From NCBI RefSeq assembly GCF_001690985.1, contig NZ_MAJS01000006.1, positions 479,372 through 543,371 on the forward strand: a stretch of DNA of 64,000 nt, written 5' to 3'. The notes below the pieces were generated by a model. The model did no database searches. It was not told the origin of the DNA and saw only the letters and a program-made list of their open reading frames with translations. This document shows positions 1 to 8,819 of the stretch, piece by piece. Every line of letters starts with the position of its first letter. Position 1 is the stretch's first letter. The DNA is from Aliivibrio sp. 1S175. GTDB lineage: Bacteria > Pseudomonadota > Gammaproteobacteria > Enterobacterales > Vibrionaceae. The position numbers were made by a program, and so were the translations under genes.

Positions 1-865
1 CGCCATTTGTTGGTGCTGTAACAACACGTCCACCAGCGGCGTTTTCTTCATTTACAGCGAATGCAAACATATTAACCCAATCGAGTACTTCCATTGGATC
101 TGTCGATGTTTTTTCTGATGTAAGCAACTGTTGACGAAGCGCGGCTGCACGACGAGGAACACGTAGAGGTCCAGGAAGAAGCCCTTCAGTATTCATGCCT
201 TTTTCCATGCAATCACGCATGGTTTTCCAAATTTTCGCGAAATAAGTACGAACTTCATCTTCTGCGAGAATTGCATGTTCGTTCTTCATTACTAGGGCAC
301 TAATAGATAATCCATGTTCTTTACATAGGCTAACTAGTTCGTCTGCGCTATTAAAGGCATAAGGAACCTTGATTGATGATTCTACTTCTTTACCAAAGTG
401 TTCTTCATCAACAATAAAACCACCACCGATAGAGTAGTAAGTTTTAGAATAAACAACGTCACCATCAATCCACGCATGGATTTGCATACCATTTTCGTGA
501 AGTGAAAGATTAGAAGTGTGGAAATTCATCCCACCGTCTTTTGGAAATTCGACTGTGTGGCAATGCATGCCAACGGGTAGTCGTTCTGTTTCTTCAACGC
601 GAGCAATAAAGCCTGGAATTGAGTCAATATCTACGTGTTCTGGCGTGTTGCCTGCCAGACCCATAATAATAGCTATATCAGTATGGTGACCTTTCCCTGT
701 CAGTGATAACGAACCGTAAACATCAACAGTGATTTTAGTGATATCACGCAGTTTGCCCATGCCACGTAAATCGTCGATAAACTCTTTACCTGCTTTCATT
801 GGACCAACAGTGTGAGAGCTGGATGGACCAACTCCAATTTTGTAGATATCAAAAACACTAATCAT
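1..865 (-). CDS. sdaA: L-serine ammonia-lyase SdaA, N-terminal part
   Basis: The reading frame starts at the ATG whose complement is 863-865 and runs off the left edge, giving about 288 residues. It is an iron-sulfur L-serine deaminase that converts serine to pyruvate and ammonia in the cytosol. The N-terminal [10 protein letters not shown] motif (about residues 13-22) and the VTAPTNGA segment at the window edge are typical of the single-chain SdaA/SdaB family. The C-terminal cysteine cluster that binds the 4Fe-4S centre would lie outside the window. A GAGGTAAC ribosome binding site precedes the ATG. The serine transporter gene sdaC lies directly upstream on the same strand, so uptake and breakdown of serine are probably co-expressed. 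Confidence 0.93.
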   Translation of the reverse strand, partial: MISVFDIYKIGVGPSSSHTVGPMKAGKEFIDDLRGMGKLRDITKITVDVYGSLSLTGKGHHTDIAIIMGLAGNTPEHVDIDSIPGFIARVEETERLPVGMHCHTVEFPKDGGMNFHTSNLSLHENGMQIHAWIDGDVVYSKTYYSIGGGFIVDEEHFGKEVESSIKVPYAFNSADELVSLCKEHGLSISALVMKNEHAILAEDEVRTYFAKIWKTMRDCMEKGMNTEGLLPGPLRVPRRAAALRQQLLTSEKTSTDPMEVLDWVNMFAFAVNEENAAGGRVVTAPTNG

Positions 866-880
866 GTTGTTACCTCGAAT

Positions 881-903
881 AAGCCCCCATTAATAGGGGG
901 CTT
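881..903 (-). terminator. GC-rich hairpin between sdaC and sdaA
   Basis: AAGCCCCC and GGGGGCTT form an 8-bp stem with a 7-nt loop. Read in the gene direction it is followed by only a short TTATT and then at once by the sdaA ribosome binding site. It may be a leaky terminator that lowers sdaA relative to sdaC, or an mRNA processing/stability hairpin. Confidence 0.6.
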
Positions 904-962
904 TTATTATCATTATTTTTACTTCGAATAATCGATGTCTATATCAGCATATAGAATGACGA

Positions 963-2213
963 TTAAAGAGCGCCGTAGATTACAGAAGTAATCGCTGCAA
1001 CACCACATAATGCTGTGAAGATTTGCACAGGTGCTGAAGTTTTGTACTTCGCCATTGCTGGTACTTTACGCATTGCGAATACAGGCATTAGGAATAGGAT
1101 AGCGGCAATCATTGGCGCGCCCATTGTCTCAATCATGCCCAAGATGCTTGGGTTAACGATAGAAACGATCCATGTTGTCACAACGATGAAGATTAAAGAC
1201 CCTTTCTCAACAGTAGCAATAGGTGCTTTTGTATGAGACTTAGTTAAACCTACAAGGCCTTCATGAGCACCAAGGAAGTGACCGAAGTAGCTTGAAGTAA
1301 TCGCAGCAAATGCAACGATAGGGCCCATGATAGAAATCATTGGAGATTCGTGAACGTTAGCTAGGTAAGAAAGAACTGAGATGTTTTGTGCTTGTGCTTG
1401 TGCTAGTTGCTCTGGAGATAAAGAAAGAACTACAGAGAAAACGAAGAACATTACAAAGCTCATTAGCATCATAGCTGCACCGCCAGTGATCATGTCAGTT
1501 TTAGCAACTGCATCTTCACCGTATACGCGACGCTGTTCTTTAGAGAACTGGCTAATCACAGGGCTGTGGTTGAAAGAGAAAACAATGATAGGAATTGCTA
1601 ACCAAACAACTGAAGGCATTGAGCTCCAATCTGGGTCAACAGAAACCATTGAAGTGTTCCAACCAGGAATTAGGTAGATAGATAATGCCATTAGGATGAA
1701 TACTAGTGGGTATACCATTGCTGATGTCGCTTTCAGCATTAGTTCTTTACCAAATACAACACCACATGTCATCAGAGTGATAAGCACACCAGACAGTAAC
1801 CAGCGTGGAATAGATTCCATACCAAGTTGGTTTACCATGAAAGAGTCTACTGTGTTTGTAATACCAACACCGTAAATAAGTACAATTGGGTAAATCGCAA
1901 AAAAGTAAGCAAAAGTGATTAGGTTTGCGCCAGTTTTACCAAAATGTTCTTCTACCGTATCGGTAATATCTGCGTCTGGGTTCTTTGCAGAAAGAACAAA
2001 ACGAGCCAAACTTTTGTGTGCAAACCAAGTCATTGGTGCCGCGATTAAAGCAAGAATAACAAGAGGCCAAAAACCACCCGCACCAGCTTTAATTGGAAGG
2101 AATAAAACACCAGCACCTACTGCAGTACCGAAAAGAGAAAGACACCAAGTGAAGTCTTTATAAGTCCACTTTGCTTTTTTTGCACCAGTCGATGCAGTCG
2201 TTGTTGTTTGCAT
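963..2213 (-). CDS. sdaC: Serine transporter SdaC (HAAAP family permease)
   Basis: A 416-residue inner-membrane permease of the hydroxy/aromatic amino acid family, which imports serine with protons. Hydrophobic segments run through the whole protein, beginning with an N-terminal helix containing FGTAVGAGVLFLP, the conserved glycine-rich motif of the family. The open frame extends 81 codons further upstream, but that part is not hydrophobic-family sequence and overlaps the end of nudL. The start at MQTTTTASTG matches family length (E. coli SdaC is about 429 residues). It stands directly before sdaA. In E. coli sdaC pairs with sdaB instead, so here the transporter sits in the pabB-nudL-sdaA neighbourhood. 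Confidence 0.92.
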   Translation of the reverse strand: MQTTTTASTGAKKAKWTYKDFTWCLSLFGTAVGAGVLFLPIKAGAGGFWPLVILALIAAPMTWFAHKSLARFVLSAKNPDADITDTVEEHFGKTGANLITFAYFFAIYPIVLIYGVGITNTVDSFMVNQLGMESIPRWLLSGVLITLMTCGVVFGKELMLKATSAMVYPLVFILMALSIYLIPGWNTSMVSVDPDWSSMPSVVWLAIPIIVFSFNHSPVISQFSKEQRRVYGEDAVAKTDMITGGAAMMLMSFVMFFVFSVVLSLSPEQLAQAQAQNISVLSYLANVHESPMISIMGPIVAFAAITSSYFGHFLGAHEGLVGLTKSHTKAPIATVEKGSLIFIVVTTWIVSIVNPSILGMIETMGAPMIAAILFLMPVFAMRKVPAMAKYKTSAPVQIFTALCGVAAITSVIYGAL

Positions 2214-2373
2214 AGTAATTATACTCTTTAATTTTCTTAGAACAGGAATTTTGGGAACGGCGCTATTGTCGTTATTTTGACGAAAAAAACTTTGACCCAG
2301 ATCGACAAATGAAAAAATATGAATGAAGAACTGAAAATAATTGATAACAATCACAGTAGGAAGGGCTTTGTCA

Positions 2374-2408
2374 TTAGAAAAACTTATCGTTACTGGTAAT
2401 TTTTCTAA
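2374..2408 (-). terminator. Possible terminator after nudL
   Basis: A 9-bp inverted repeat, TTAGAAAAA / TTTTTCTAA, surrounds 17 nt and overlaps the nudL stop codon. In the nudL direction the stem ends in a T run. It is AT-rich, so the assignment is tentative. The remaining 160 bases up to sdaC should hold the sdaC promoter. Confidence 0.4.
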
Positions 2409-2986
2409 GTTGAAATGTGATTCATTGAATGAATGATTTCGGCGGTAATTCCCCAAATGAGTCTTTTCTCAAACGGAATAAAAATTAGCTCATAAGTGTA
2501 TTTTTTGTTAAAAACTTGGTGTTTTGTCGTATTTTTAGGGTTAAGTAGATGGATAATCGGTGCTTCAAATGTGCTACTAACTTCACCGTAATCGATTGCG
2601 GTAGTGTAATTAGCATCAATAAGTGCAACAATAGGGGTTACTTTATAGCCGGATGTTGTTGGTATTGTGTTAAGTTTTACTAATGGTTTAATCTGCGAAG
2701 GTAGGATGCCTATCTCTTCATTTGTTTCACGAATAGCGGTATGAATAAGGGATAAATCAGAGGGTTCGACCTTGCCTCCAGGGAAGCTAATTTGACTTGG
2801 ATGGTGACGTAAATGTGACGCTCTTTGCGTTAAAATTAAATGCAAACCAGAGGGTCTTTTAACCAGAGGAACGAGCACAGCAGCAGGCTTGAAATTGTCA
2901 TTTTCAAAGCGAGGATGTTGTAATAGTGCGTCACTATAAGAATTCGGCTTATTGAGTAGTAATTGAGGGAGTAAATATCTATCCAT
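2405..2986 (-). CDS. nudL: CoA pyrophosphatase, Nudix family (NudL)
   Basis: A 193-residue Nudix hydrolase predicted to split coenzyme A into phosphopantetheine and 3',5'-ADP. The CoA-specific signature upstream of the Nudix box is visible as LTQRASHLRHHPSQISFPGG (about residues 52-71), followed by the catalytic box ending in RETNEEIG. The start is the first ATG, 28 bp after the pabB stop, so it is probably co-transcribed with pabB. The pabB-nudL-sdaA order is also found in E. coli, which supports the assignment. The reverse-strand sequence downstream leads into the sdaC promoter region. Confidence 0.9.
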   Translation of the reverse strand: MDRYLLPQLLLNKPNSYSDALLQHPRFENDNFKPAAVLVPLVKRPSGLHLILTQRASHLRHHPSQISFPGGKVEPSDLSLIHTAIRETNEEIGILPSQIKPLVKLNTIPTTSGYKVTPIVALIDANYTTAIDYGEVSSTFEAPIIHLLNPKNTTKHQVFNKKYTYELIFIPFEKRLIWGITAEIIHSMNHIST

Positions 2987-3014
2987 AAGCCAAATCCTTT
3001 CGTTAAAGTAACCA

Positions 3015-4385
3015 TTATAAAATAGGCAGGATTTTGCCTAATTTATGCAATGTCTCTTCATATTCTAGTTCAACTTTGCTATCAGCAACAATTCCACCGC
3101 CAGCTGAGGCGTATAAAGTGTCTTTATAAGCAATTAATGTTCTTATCGTAATACTCGTATCCATTGTTCCACAGCGGCTGATGTAGCCAATACTGCCACA
3201 ATATAAATTGCGACGGTGTGGTTCAAGTTCTTCAATTATTTCCATTGCTCTAATTTTGGGCGCGCCAGTAATTGAACCTCCAGGAAATGAGGCTTTAAGC
3301 AGATCATAAGCAGAATATTCTGTCTTTAACTCGCCAGTAATGGTACTTACGAGGTGATGAACAGCAGGGAAAGACTCTATATCAAATAATTTAGGGACTT
3401 TTACTGAGCCAGGTATAGCAACACGGCCAATATCATTACGTAGTAAATCGACAATCATCAGATTTTCAGAGCGATCTTTAGGGCTGTTACGTAAAATATC
3501 AGCTTCTTTAGCATCGGCTATTGGGTCATTGGATCGGGGGCGAGTGCCTTTAATGGGCTTCGTTTCAATCTGTTTATCTTTCACTTGTAAAAAACGTTCA
3601 GGAGAAACAGAGAGAATAGCTAATTCAGGTGTCCTAATAAACGCCGAAAAAGGAGCCCCGTTATTGACCGCTAGCTTTTTATAAGCCAACCATTCAGAAC
3701 CTTCGTAACTTGCATTAAAGCGCTGAGCAAGGTTGATCTGATAACAATCACCAGATTGTAAATAGTCATGAATAACCTCAAATTTTGCAGTGTATTCGGC
3801 TTGAGTCATGTTTGATGACCAAGGCGAAACGAGAGCAAAAGGAGATTTATCTTCTTCAATGGATAAAAATTGCTCTAACCAGTGAGTACGGTCACTATTT
3901 TGTGGTTGAATAAGCGTGATTGTTTTCTTTTTATGATCAGCAATTAGGGCCCAATCATAAATACCTATCGCCATTTCTGCGGTTGGAATGTCATTTTTTG
4001 AAATGTCAGGTATTGATTCAACTCGACGGCCTAGATCATAACTAAAATACCCCAAAGCTCCGCCAATAAACGGAAGATCTTCAATTGGATTATGTTTAGG
4101 AAGTAATCGTTCTTGATAATGAGCAAGTAACTGAAAAGGACAAGCCTTACTCGTGATAGGATCTTGCCCTTTTATATGAATAGACGTTACTTGACCATGT
4201 GTTTCCAATGTTGCTATCGGGTCAGAAACGACAATATCATAACGATTGTCTATATGATCAATAGCAGAAGAATGTAACAACATAGACCATGGCTGATCCT
4301 CAATAGCCGAAAATAAATTCATCAAAGAGTCAGATTGATAATCAAGTCGTATAATTTGTAATTTTGTGTCTAATTGATTGTTCAT
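3015..4385 (-). CDS. pabB: Aminodeoxychorismate synthase component I (PabB)
   Basis: A 456-residue chorismate-utilising enzyme that, with the glutamine amidotransferase PabA, makes 4-amino-4-deoxychorismate for folate. The chorismate-binding domain carries TKPIKGTRPR, with the lysine characteristic of PabB, then LLRNDIGRV and PGGSITGAPK near the C terminus. The N-terminal half has the GALGYFSYDLGR motif of the PabB/TrpE N-terminal domain. The frame is open for 22 codons further upstream, but the ATG at MNNQLDTKLQ gives the normal family length (E. coli PabB has 453 residues). Only 28 bp separate it from nudL. Its promoter should lie in the 170-bp divergent gap with the fumarase gene. Confidence 0.92.
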   Translation of the reverse strand: MNNQLDTKLQIIRLDYQSDSLMNLFSAIEDQPWSMLLHSSAIDHIDNRYDIVVSDPIATLETHGQVTSIHIKGQDPITSKACPFQLLAHYQERLLPKHNPIEDLPFIGGALGYFSYDLGRRVESIPDISKNDIPTAEMAIGIYDWALIADHKKKTITLIQPQNSDRTHWLEQFLSIEEDKSPFALVSPWSSNMTQAEYTAKFEVIHDYLQSGDCYQINLAQRFNASYEGSEWLAYKKLAVNNGAPFSAFIRTPELAILSVSPERFLQVKDKQIETKPIKGTRPRSNDPIADAKEADILRNSPKDRSENLMIVDLLRNDIGRVAIPGSVKVPKLFDIESFPAVHHLVSTITGELKTEYSAYDLLKASFPGGSITGAPKIRAMEIIEELEPHRRNLYCGSIGYISRCGTMDTSITIRTLIAYKDTLYASAGGGIVADSKVELEYEETLHKLGKILPIL

Positions 4386-4556
4386 TTTGAATTTTTTATG
4401 ACCAGAATGTGATGAGCAGCGATAGCCTTGGATGGAGAGCAAGAGTATCATACTGCAAGTTCTAAAAGAAAAATAATAGATGATGATTGTTCACATCATC
4501 AATAATTAGAACATTACTTAACCATTGCTATGGAAGCGTATACATAAGAGGGCCCT

Positions 4557-6101
4557 ATGACGAACGTTAATAAAGAGATGGCTGTCCAACAAGACACCAT
4601 CATTCGTAATGAAGATGTGATCAGCTCAGTTGCTGATGCACTGCAGTATATTTCTTACTATCACCCACTTGATTTCGTTCAAGCGCTTGAAAAAGCCTAC
4701 CATAGAGAACAAAGCCAAGCAGCGAAAGATGCGATAGCTCAGATCCTGATAAACTCAAGAATGTCAGCAGAAGGACGTCGTCCTATTTGCCAAGATACCG
4801 GGATTGTGACTTGTTTTGTTAATATAGGTATGAACGTTAGATGGGAAGGTGATTTAACGGTTCAACAAATGATAGATGAAGGTACTCGTCAAGCGTACTT
4901 GAATCCAGACAATCCATTACGAGCATCAATATTGTCTGATCCTGCAGGTAAGCGTATTAACACCAAAGACAATACGCCATCGGTAGTTCATATCAGTATG
5001 GTTCCAGGCAATAAAGTTGAATTTCAAATCGCAGCTAAAGGTGGCGGTTCAGAAAACAAAACTAAAATGGTTATGTTAAATCCATCAGATGATATCGCTG
5101 AATGGGTAGAAAAAACCTTACCATTAATGGGTGCGGGTTGGTGTCCTCCGGGTATGTTAGGGATAGGCATTGGCGGTACAGCAGAAAAAGCAGCAGTACT
5201 GGCTAAACAATCATTAATGGAACATATCGACATTCAAGAATTGATTGATCGTGGCCCAGAGAATGCAGAAGAAGAGCTTCGTCTTGATATCTTTAACCGT
5301 GTCAATAAACTAGGTATTGGCGCGCAAGGACTTGGCGGTTTGACAACGGTTGTTGATGTGAAAATAAAATCAGCACCAACTCATGCTGCATCTAAACCTG
5401 TGTGCATGATCCCTAACTGCGCCGCGACGCGCCATGTTCATTTTACGCTTGATGGTTCAGGTCCTGCCGATCTTCAACCGCCAAAATTAGAAGAATGGCC
5501 AGACATTACATGGGAAGCCGGCGCGAATACTCGCCGTGTAAACCTAGATACGATTACAAAAGAAGAAGTGCAAGAGTGGCGAACTGGTGAAACAGTTTTA
5601 CTCACGGGTAAAATACTAACAGGCCGTGATGCTGCACACAAACGCCTTCAAAGTATGATCGAAAGCGGTGAGGGTTTACCTGAAGGTGTCGACTTTAATG
5701 GTAAATTTATTTACTACGTTGGTCCCGTTGACGCAGTACGTGATGAAGCCGTTGGTCCTGCGGGTCCAACAACATCAACTCGAATGGATAAATTCACCGA
5801 TATGATGCTTGATACCGGATTGATGGGAATGATCGGTAAAGCCGAGCGAGGCCCTGCAACCGTTGCGTCTATTAAAGACAAGAAAGCGGTATACCTAATG
5901 GCTGTTGGCGGTGCTGCTTATTTAGTCGCAAAAGCAATCAAAAAAGCCAGAGTCGTTGCTTTTGAAGAATTAGGAATGGAAGCGATTTATGAATTTGATG
6001 TTGAAGATATGCCGGTGACTGTGGCTGTCGATTCAACAGGTGCAAATGCACATCAAATTGGTCCAGATACGTGGAAAGTAAAAATCGCAGAAATGGAATA
6101 A
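4557..6101 (+). CDS. fumA: Fumarate hydratase, class I (4Fe-4S)
   Basis: A 514-residue iron-sulfur fumarase that interconverts fumarate and malate in the TCA cycle. Cysteines expected to hold the 4Fe-4S cluster are visible at C78 (RPICQDTG), C196 (GWCPPG) and C288 (IPNCAA, with C283 close by). Their spacing agrees with that in E. coli FumA (C105, C224, C318), with a shorter N terminus here. The C-terminal beta domain contains GPAGPTTSTRMD. An AGAGGG ribosome binding site just before position 4557 favours the first ATG over the one seven codons later. It stands alone, with a strong terminator behind it. Whether it is FumA-like or FumB-like in regulation cannot be decided from sequence. Confidence 0.93.
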   Translation: MTNVNKEMAVQQDTIIRNEDVISSVADALQYISYYHPLDFVQALEKAYHREQSQAAKDAIAQILINSRMSAEGRRPICQDTGIVTCFVNIGMNVRWEGDLTVQQMIDEGTRQAYLNPDNPLRASILSDPAGKRINTKDNTPSVVHISMVPGNKVEFQIAAKGGGSENKTKMVMLNPSDDIAEWVEKTLPLMGAGWCPPGMLGIGIGGTAEKAAVLAKQSLMEHIDIQELIDRGPENAEEELRLDIFNRVNKLGIGAQGLGGLTTVVDVKIKSAPTHAASKPVCMIPNCAATRHVHFTLDGSGPADLQPPKLEEWPDITWEAGANTRRVNLDTITKEEVQEWRTGETVLLTGKILTGRDAAHKRLQSMIESGEGLPEGVDFNGKFIYYVGPVDAVRDEAVGPAGPTTSTRMDKFTDMMLDTGLMGMIGKAERGPATVASIKDKKAVYLMAVGGAAYLVAKAIKKARVVAFEELGMEAIYEFDVEDMPVTVAVDSTGANAHQIGPDTWKVKIAEME

Positions 6102-6136
6102 GTTAGTAATTTACTAAATTGTTTCTATAATTTATG

Positions 6137-6167
6137 AAAAGCACTCAATTTTTGAGTGCTTTTTTTA
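6137..6167 (+). terminator. Rho-independent terminator after fumarase
   Basis: A 12-bp stem (AAAAGCACTCAA / TTGAGTGCTTTT) with a short loop and a run of T follows the fumarase stop by 35 bp. Confidence 0.9.
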
Positions 6168-6254
6168 TATATGTATAGTTAATGTTAACTTATTGAGTGT
6201 ATTATGGTTCTTCATTATGAATCAAGCAGAACACGTTATTTACTTGGAGATCCT

Positions 6255-6617
6255 ATGAAATTACTTATTTCAGCGATATTGGCATTGTTATTGGTTGGAT
6301 GTTCATCATCACCTCAAGCAGAAAAAGAAAAAAATGCAGATGACTGGTTTAATTATGGTGAGTTCAGAGCGAAGAAAGGATTAATTGTTCAGACACAAGA
6401 ACAATTAGAAGCGGTGAATCCTGATGAGACAATTACAAAGGAGTTTTACAATGCTTATTTTTCAGGTCATCAGGAAGGTACTGTTATTTATTGTACCCAA
6501 AATCCTTATATCTTAGGGTTAAGTGAAGCACCTTACTTTGATTTATGCGCCCAATCTCATCCAGAGTTTAAAGACGAATATGAGAAGGGAGTGAACCACC
6601 AACAAAATAAAAAATAA
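6255..6617 (+). CDS. Small lipoprotein, DUF2799-like
   Basis: A 120-residue protein with a lipoprotein signal peptide: a short basic start, a hydrophobic run and the lipobox LVGC at residues 13-16, followed by SSS, so it should be sorted to the outer membrane. The mature part (DWFNYG..., then paired cysteines in IYCTQN and DLCAQS) resembles the DUF2799 family, whose function is unknown. The start at MKLLISAIL is chosen for its TTGGAGA ribosome binding site; the frame is open 17 codons further upstream but that would bury the signal peptide. It precedes the RND efflux operon by 85 bp and could be part of the same unit or independent. Confidence 0.72.
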   Translation: MKLLISAILALLLVGCSSSPQAEKEKNADDWFNYGEFRAKKGLIVQTQEQLEAVNPDETITKEFYNAYFSGHQEGTVIYCTQNPYILGLSEAPYFDLCAQSHPEFKDEYEKGVNHQQNKK

Positions 6618-6702
6618 TATGTATTAATTTCAGACTTTCGGGATGAAAGAATGTTATGGGTAATAATGTTTTATATAAAAAATTCATTACAAGGAATTGT
6701 GT

Positions 6703-7737
6703 ATGTTTAAAAAAACAGCAGTGGCAACGCTACTTAGTTCTGTTTTATTGATCGGGTGTGATAATAAAGCCCTAGAGGTTGTAGAGCCAGAGTCGAGACC
6801 AGCGAAAACAATGGTTGTGTCTATCGGTAATCAAGCCACCTCGCGCTTATTTCCTGCTCAAGCGGAAGCCGGAGATAAAGCCGTATTAGCGTTTAGGGTT
6901 CCGGGTCAACTAAATACCTTAGAAGTAAATGCGGGTGAAATGGTATCAAAAGGACAGCAACTCGCCACGATAAATCCGGATGAATATCGATTATTACAGA
7001 AACAAGCACAAGCGCAATACCGTTTGATTGATGTGCAGTACCAACGAATTAAAAAACTACGTAAAGACCAAGTCGTTTCAGAACAAGATTACGATACCGC
7101 AGTAGCAAACCGAAAAACCGCCAAGGCGGCCTTGGATCAAGCGAAAGCCAATCTCAGCTATACCAAATTAATTGCCCCTTACGAGGGAACCATTTCCTTG
7201 TTACCAAGTGAAAACTTTGAGTACGTAAGTGCCAAGCAATCGATCATGCACATTCAAACCAATGATATTTTTTATGTGGTTTTTCAACTTCCAGATTACT
7301 TATTAAAACGGTTCAGTTTTTCCGAAGTCGAAGCAACGGTAACGTTTGATTCATTTCCTAATTTTCAATTCCCTCTTGAATTTGAAGAAATTGATACCGA
7401 AGCGGACAGTAAAACATCAAGTTACACAGTTAAAATGAGCATGCCTCGACCAACAGAATTAGGTATTTTGCCAGGAATGTCAGGTCAAGTAAAAGTCACT
7501 ATCCCAAGTGGTGAAAGTGAAAAATTGCCAGTAGGGGCGGTTGATTCGGAAGGTGATAAAACTTACGTGTGGCGAGTGGCCGAAGATGGCAGAGTCGAAA
7601 AAGTAGAAGTAGAGCTTAGTGATGAGCGTCAAATTCTTTCTGGCATTAATGATTCAGACCAAATCGTATCTTCAGGGATTGCCGGGTTAGAAGAAGGCAT
7701 GAAAGTACGTAAGTGGGTTAAGGAAAGAGGATTATAA
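6703..7737 (+). CDS. RND efflux membrane-fusion protein 1
   Basis: A 344-residue periplasmic adaptor linking an RND pump to an outer-membrane channel. It has a lipoprotein signal with lipobox LIGC and Asp at +2 (CDN), which as in E. coli AcrA predicts retention at the inner membrane. The lipoyl half-motifs flank a helical hairpin with heptad-like KQAQAQYRLIDVQYQRIKKL and the second half-motif near LSYTKLIAPYEGTI. The ATG at 6703, 7 nt behind AAGGA, is chosen over an in-frame TTG two codons earlier. It is the first of three tightly packed genes: the next adaptor starts 2 bp after its stop. The layout resembles the V. cholerae vexIJK type with two adaptors per pump; this is inference from organisation. 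Confidence 0.88.
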   Translation: MFKKTAVATLLSSVLLIGCDNKALEVVEPESRPAKTMVVSIGNQATSRLFPAQAEAGDKAVLAFRVPGQLNTLEVNAGEMVSKGQQLATINPDEYRLLQKQAQAQYRLIDVQYQRIKKLRKDQVVSEQDYDTAVANRKTAKAALDQAKANLSYTKLIAPYEGTISLLPSENFEYVSAKQSIMHIQTNDIFYVVFQLPDYLLKRFSFSEVEATVTFDSFPNFQFPLEFEEIDTEADSKTSSYTVKMSMPRPTELGILPGMSGQVKVTIPSGESEKLPVGAVDSEGDKTYVWRVAEDGRVEKVEVELSDERQILSGINDSDQIVSSGIAGLEEGMKVRKWVKERGL

Positions 7738-7739
7738 TT

Positions 7740-8819
7740 ATGCAGAAATTAATGAGATTTTCTTTATTGTCGACTGCCTTATTGCTTACGGCTTGTAACC
7801 CCGCCCCAATTGATACGGTGTTAGAAACACCTGATGTCATTATTAAAACGATTAATTCCGGTTTAGTGAGTGATCATCTTTATCTTCCTGCAGTCGCTAC
7901 GGCGGCCGATCGCTCCCATCTAAGTTTTCGTTTATCTGGTGAGATTAAAGAGTTAAATGTTCGCTCGGGAGAAACCGTTAAAGCCGGTCAAGTCTTAGCT
8001 ATTTTAGATAAAACGGATTACAACATTGATGTAGATAATGCGAGAGCAAGATATAACGTGGCAAACAGCCAGTATCGACGCTCGAAACCCTTAGTCGATA
8101 AGGGGTTACTTGCAAAATCACAATTTGATGAATTAGCCGCCCAACGTCAGATTGCATTGGCTGATTTAGAATTAGCACAATTGCGATTAAGTTTTACAGA
8201 ATTAAAAGCCCCAATAGATGGCGTCATTTCTCGAGTGAGTGTCGAGCAATTTGAAAACATTCAAATGGGGCAGCAAATCTTCAATATTCATAATCGTAGC
8301 GCGGTTGATATTACGGTTCAGGTACCTGATAAGTTATATGCTAAACAACCAAATAAAGGATTAGTCGATAAAATTAAAGCCTCTGTTCGTTTAGATGATG
8401 GTTCATCGTACCAAGCGAGGGTTAAAGAGTTCACTACAGAGCCTGATCCTGAATCGGGTGCTTACTTAGTGACGCTGACGATGCCAATGCCAAAAGATCA
8501 ATTTATTTTGGATGGTATGGCGGTTGAAGTGACGACTGAGCAAAGTTCATTAGGCGCGTCGAGTCAATTTGGACTTATTATTCCAATAGAAGCTGTTTTT
8601 AATGAAGATGGAGACAGTATTGATCGAAAAGAAAAATACGTCTGGCTTGTTGGCTCTGACAATAAAGTGAAAAAGCAAAAAATAATAACCACCAAGGCAA
8701 CGTCTTCGGGCTTACGAGTCGTTGAAGGGATTTCAACAGGTGATCGTATTGTTATCGCGGGTGTTTCACGTTTACGTGATGGTATCGAAGTGAATATTAT
8801 CAATGCGGAGGAGAAATAA
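7740..8819 (+). CDS. RND efflux membrane-fusion protein 2
   Basis: A second, clearly diverged adaptor of 359 residues in the same operon. The lipobox is LTAC followed by NPAP, so unlike the first adaptor it has no Asp at +2. The order is lipoyl half-motif (LSFRLSGEIKELNVRSGE), helical hairpin (RARYNVANSQYRRSK...), second half (LSFTELKAPIDGVISRV) and beta barrel. Its TAA overlaps the ATG of the pump gene by one base (TAATG), so translation of adaptor and pump is probably coupled. No outer-membrane factor gene is nearby, so the pump most likely uses the general TolC channel. The two adaptors may form a mixed hexamer. Confidence 0.88.
   Translation: MQKLMRFSLLSTALLLTACNPAPIDTVLETPDVIIKTINSGLVSDHLYLPAVATAADRSHLSFRLSGEIKELNVRSGETVKAGQVLAILDKTDYNIDVDNARARYNVANSQYRRSKPLVDKGLLAKSQFDELAAQRQIALADLELAQLRLSFTELKAPIDGVISRVSVEQFENIQMGQQIFNIHNRSAVDITVQVPDKLYAKQPNKGLVDKIKASVRLDDGSSYQARVKEFTTEPDPESGAYLVTLTMPMPKDQFILDGMAVEVTTEQSSLGASSQFGLIIPIEAVFNEDGDSIDRKEKYVWLVGSDNKVKKQKIITTKATSSGLRVVEGISTGDRIVIAGVSRLRDGIEVNIINAEEK

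Noticed and set aside
2214..2456. N-terminal extension of SdaC by 81 residues
   Set aside because: The extension is not family-like, overlaps nudL, and the normal membrane protein starts at 2213.
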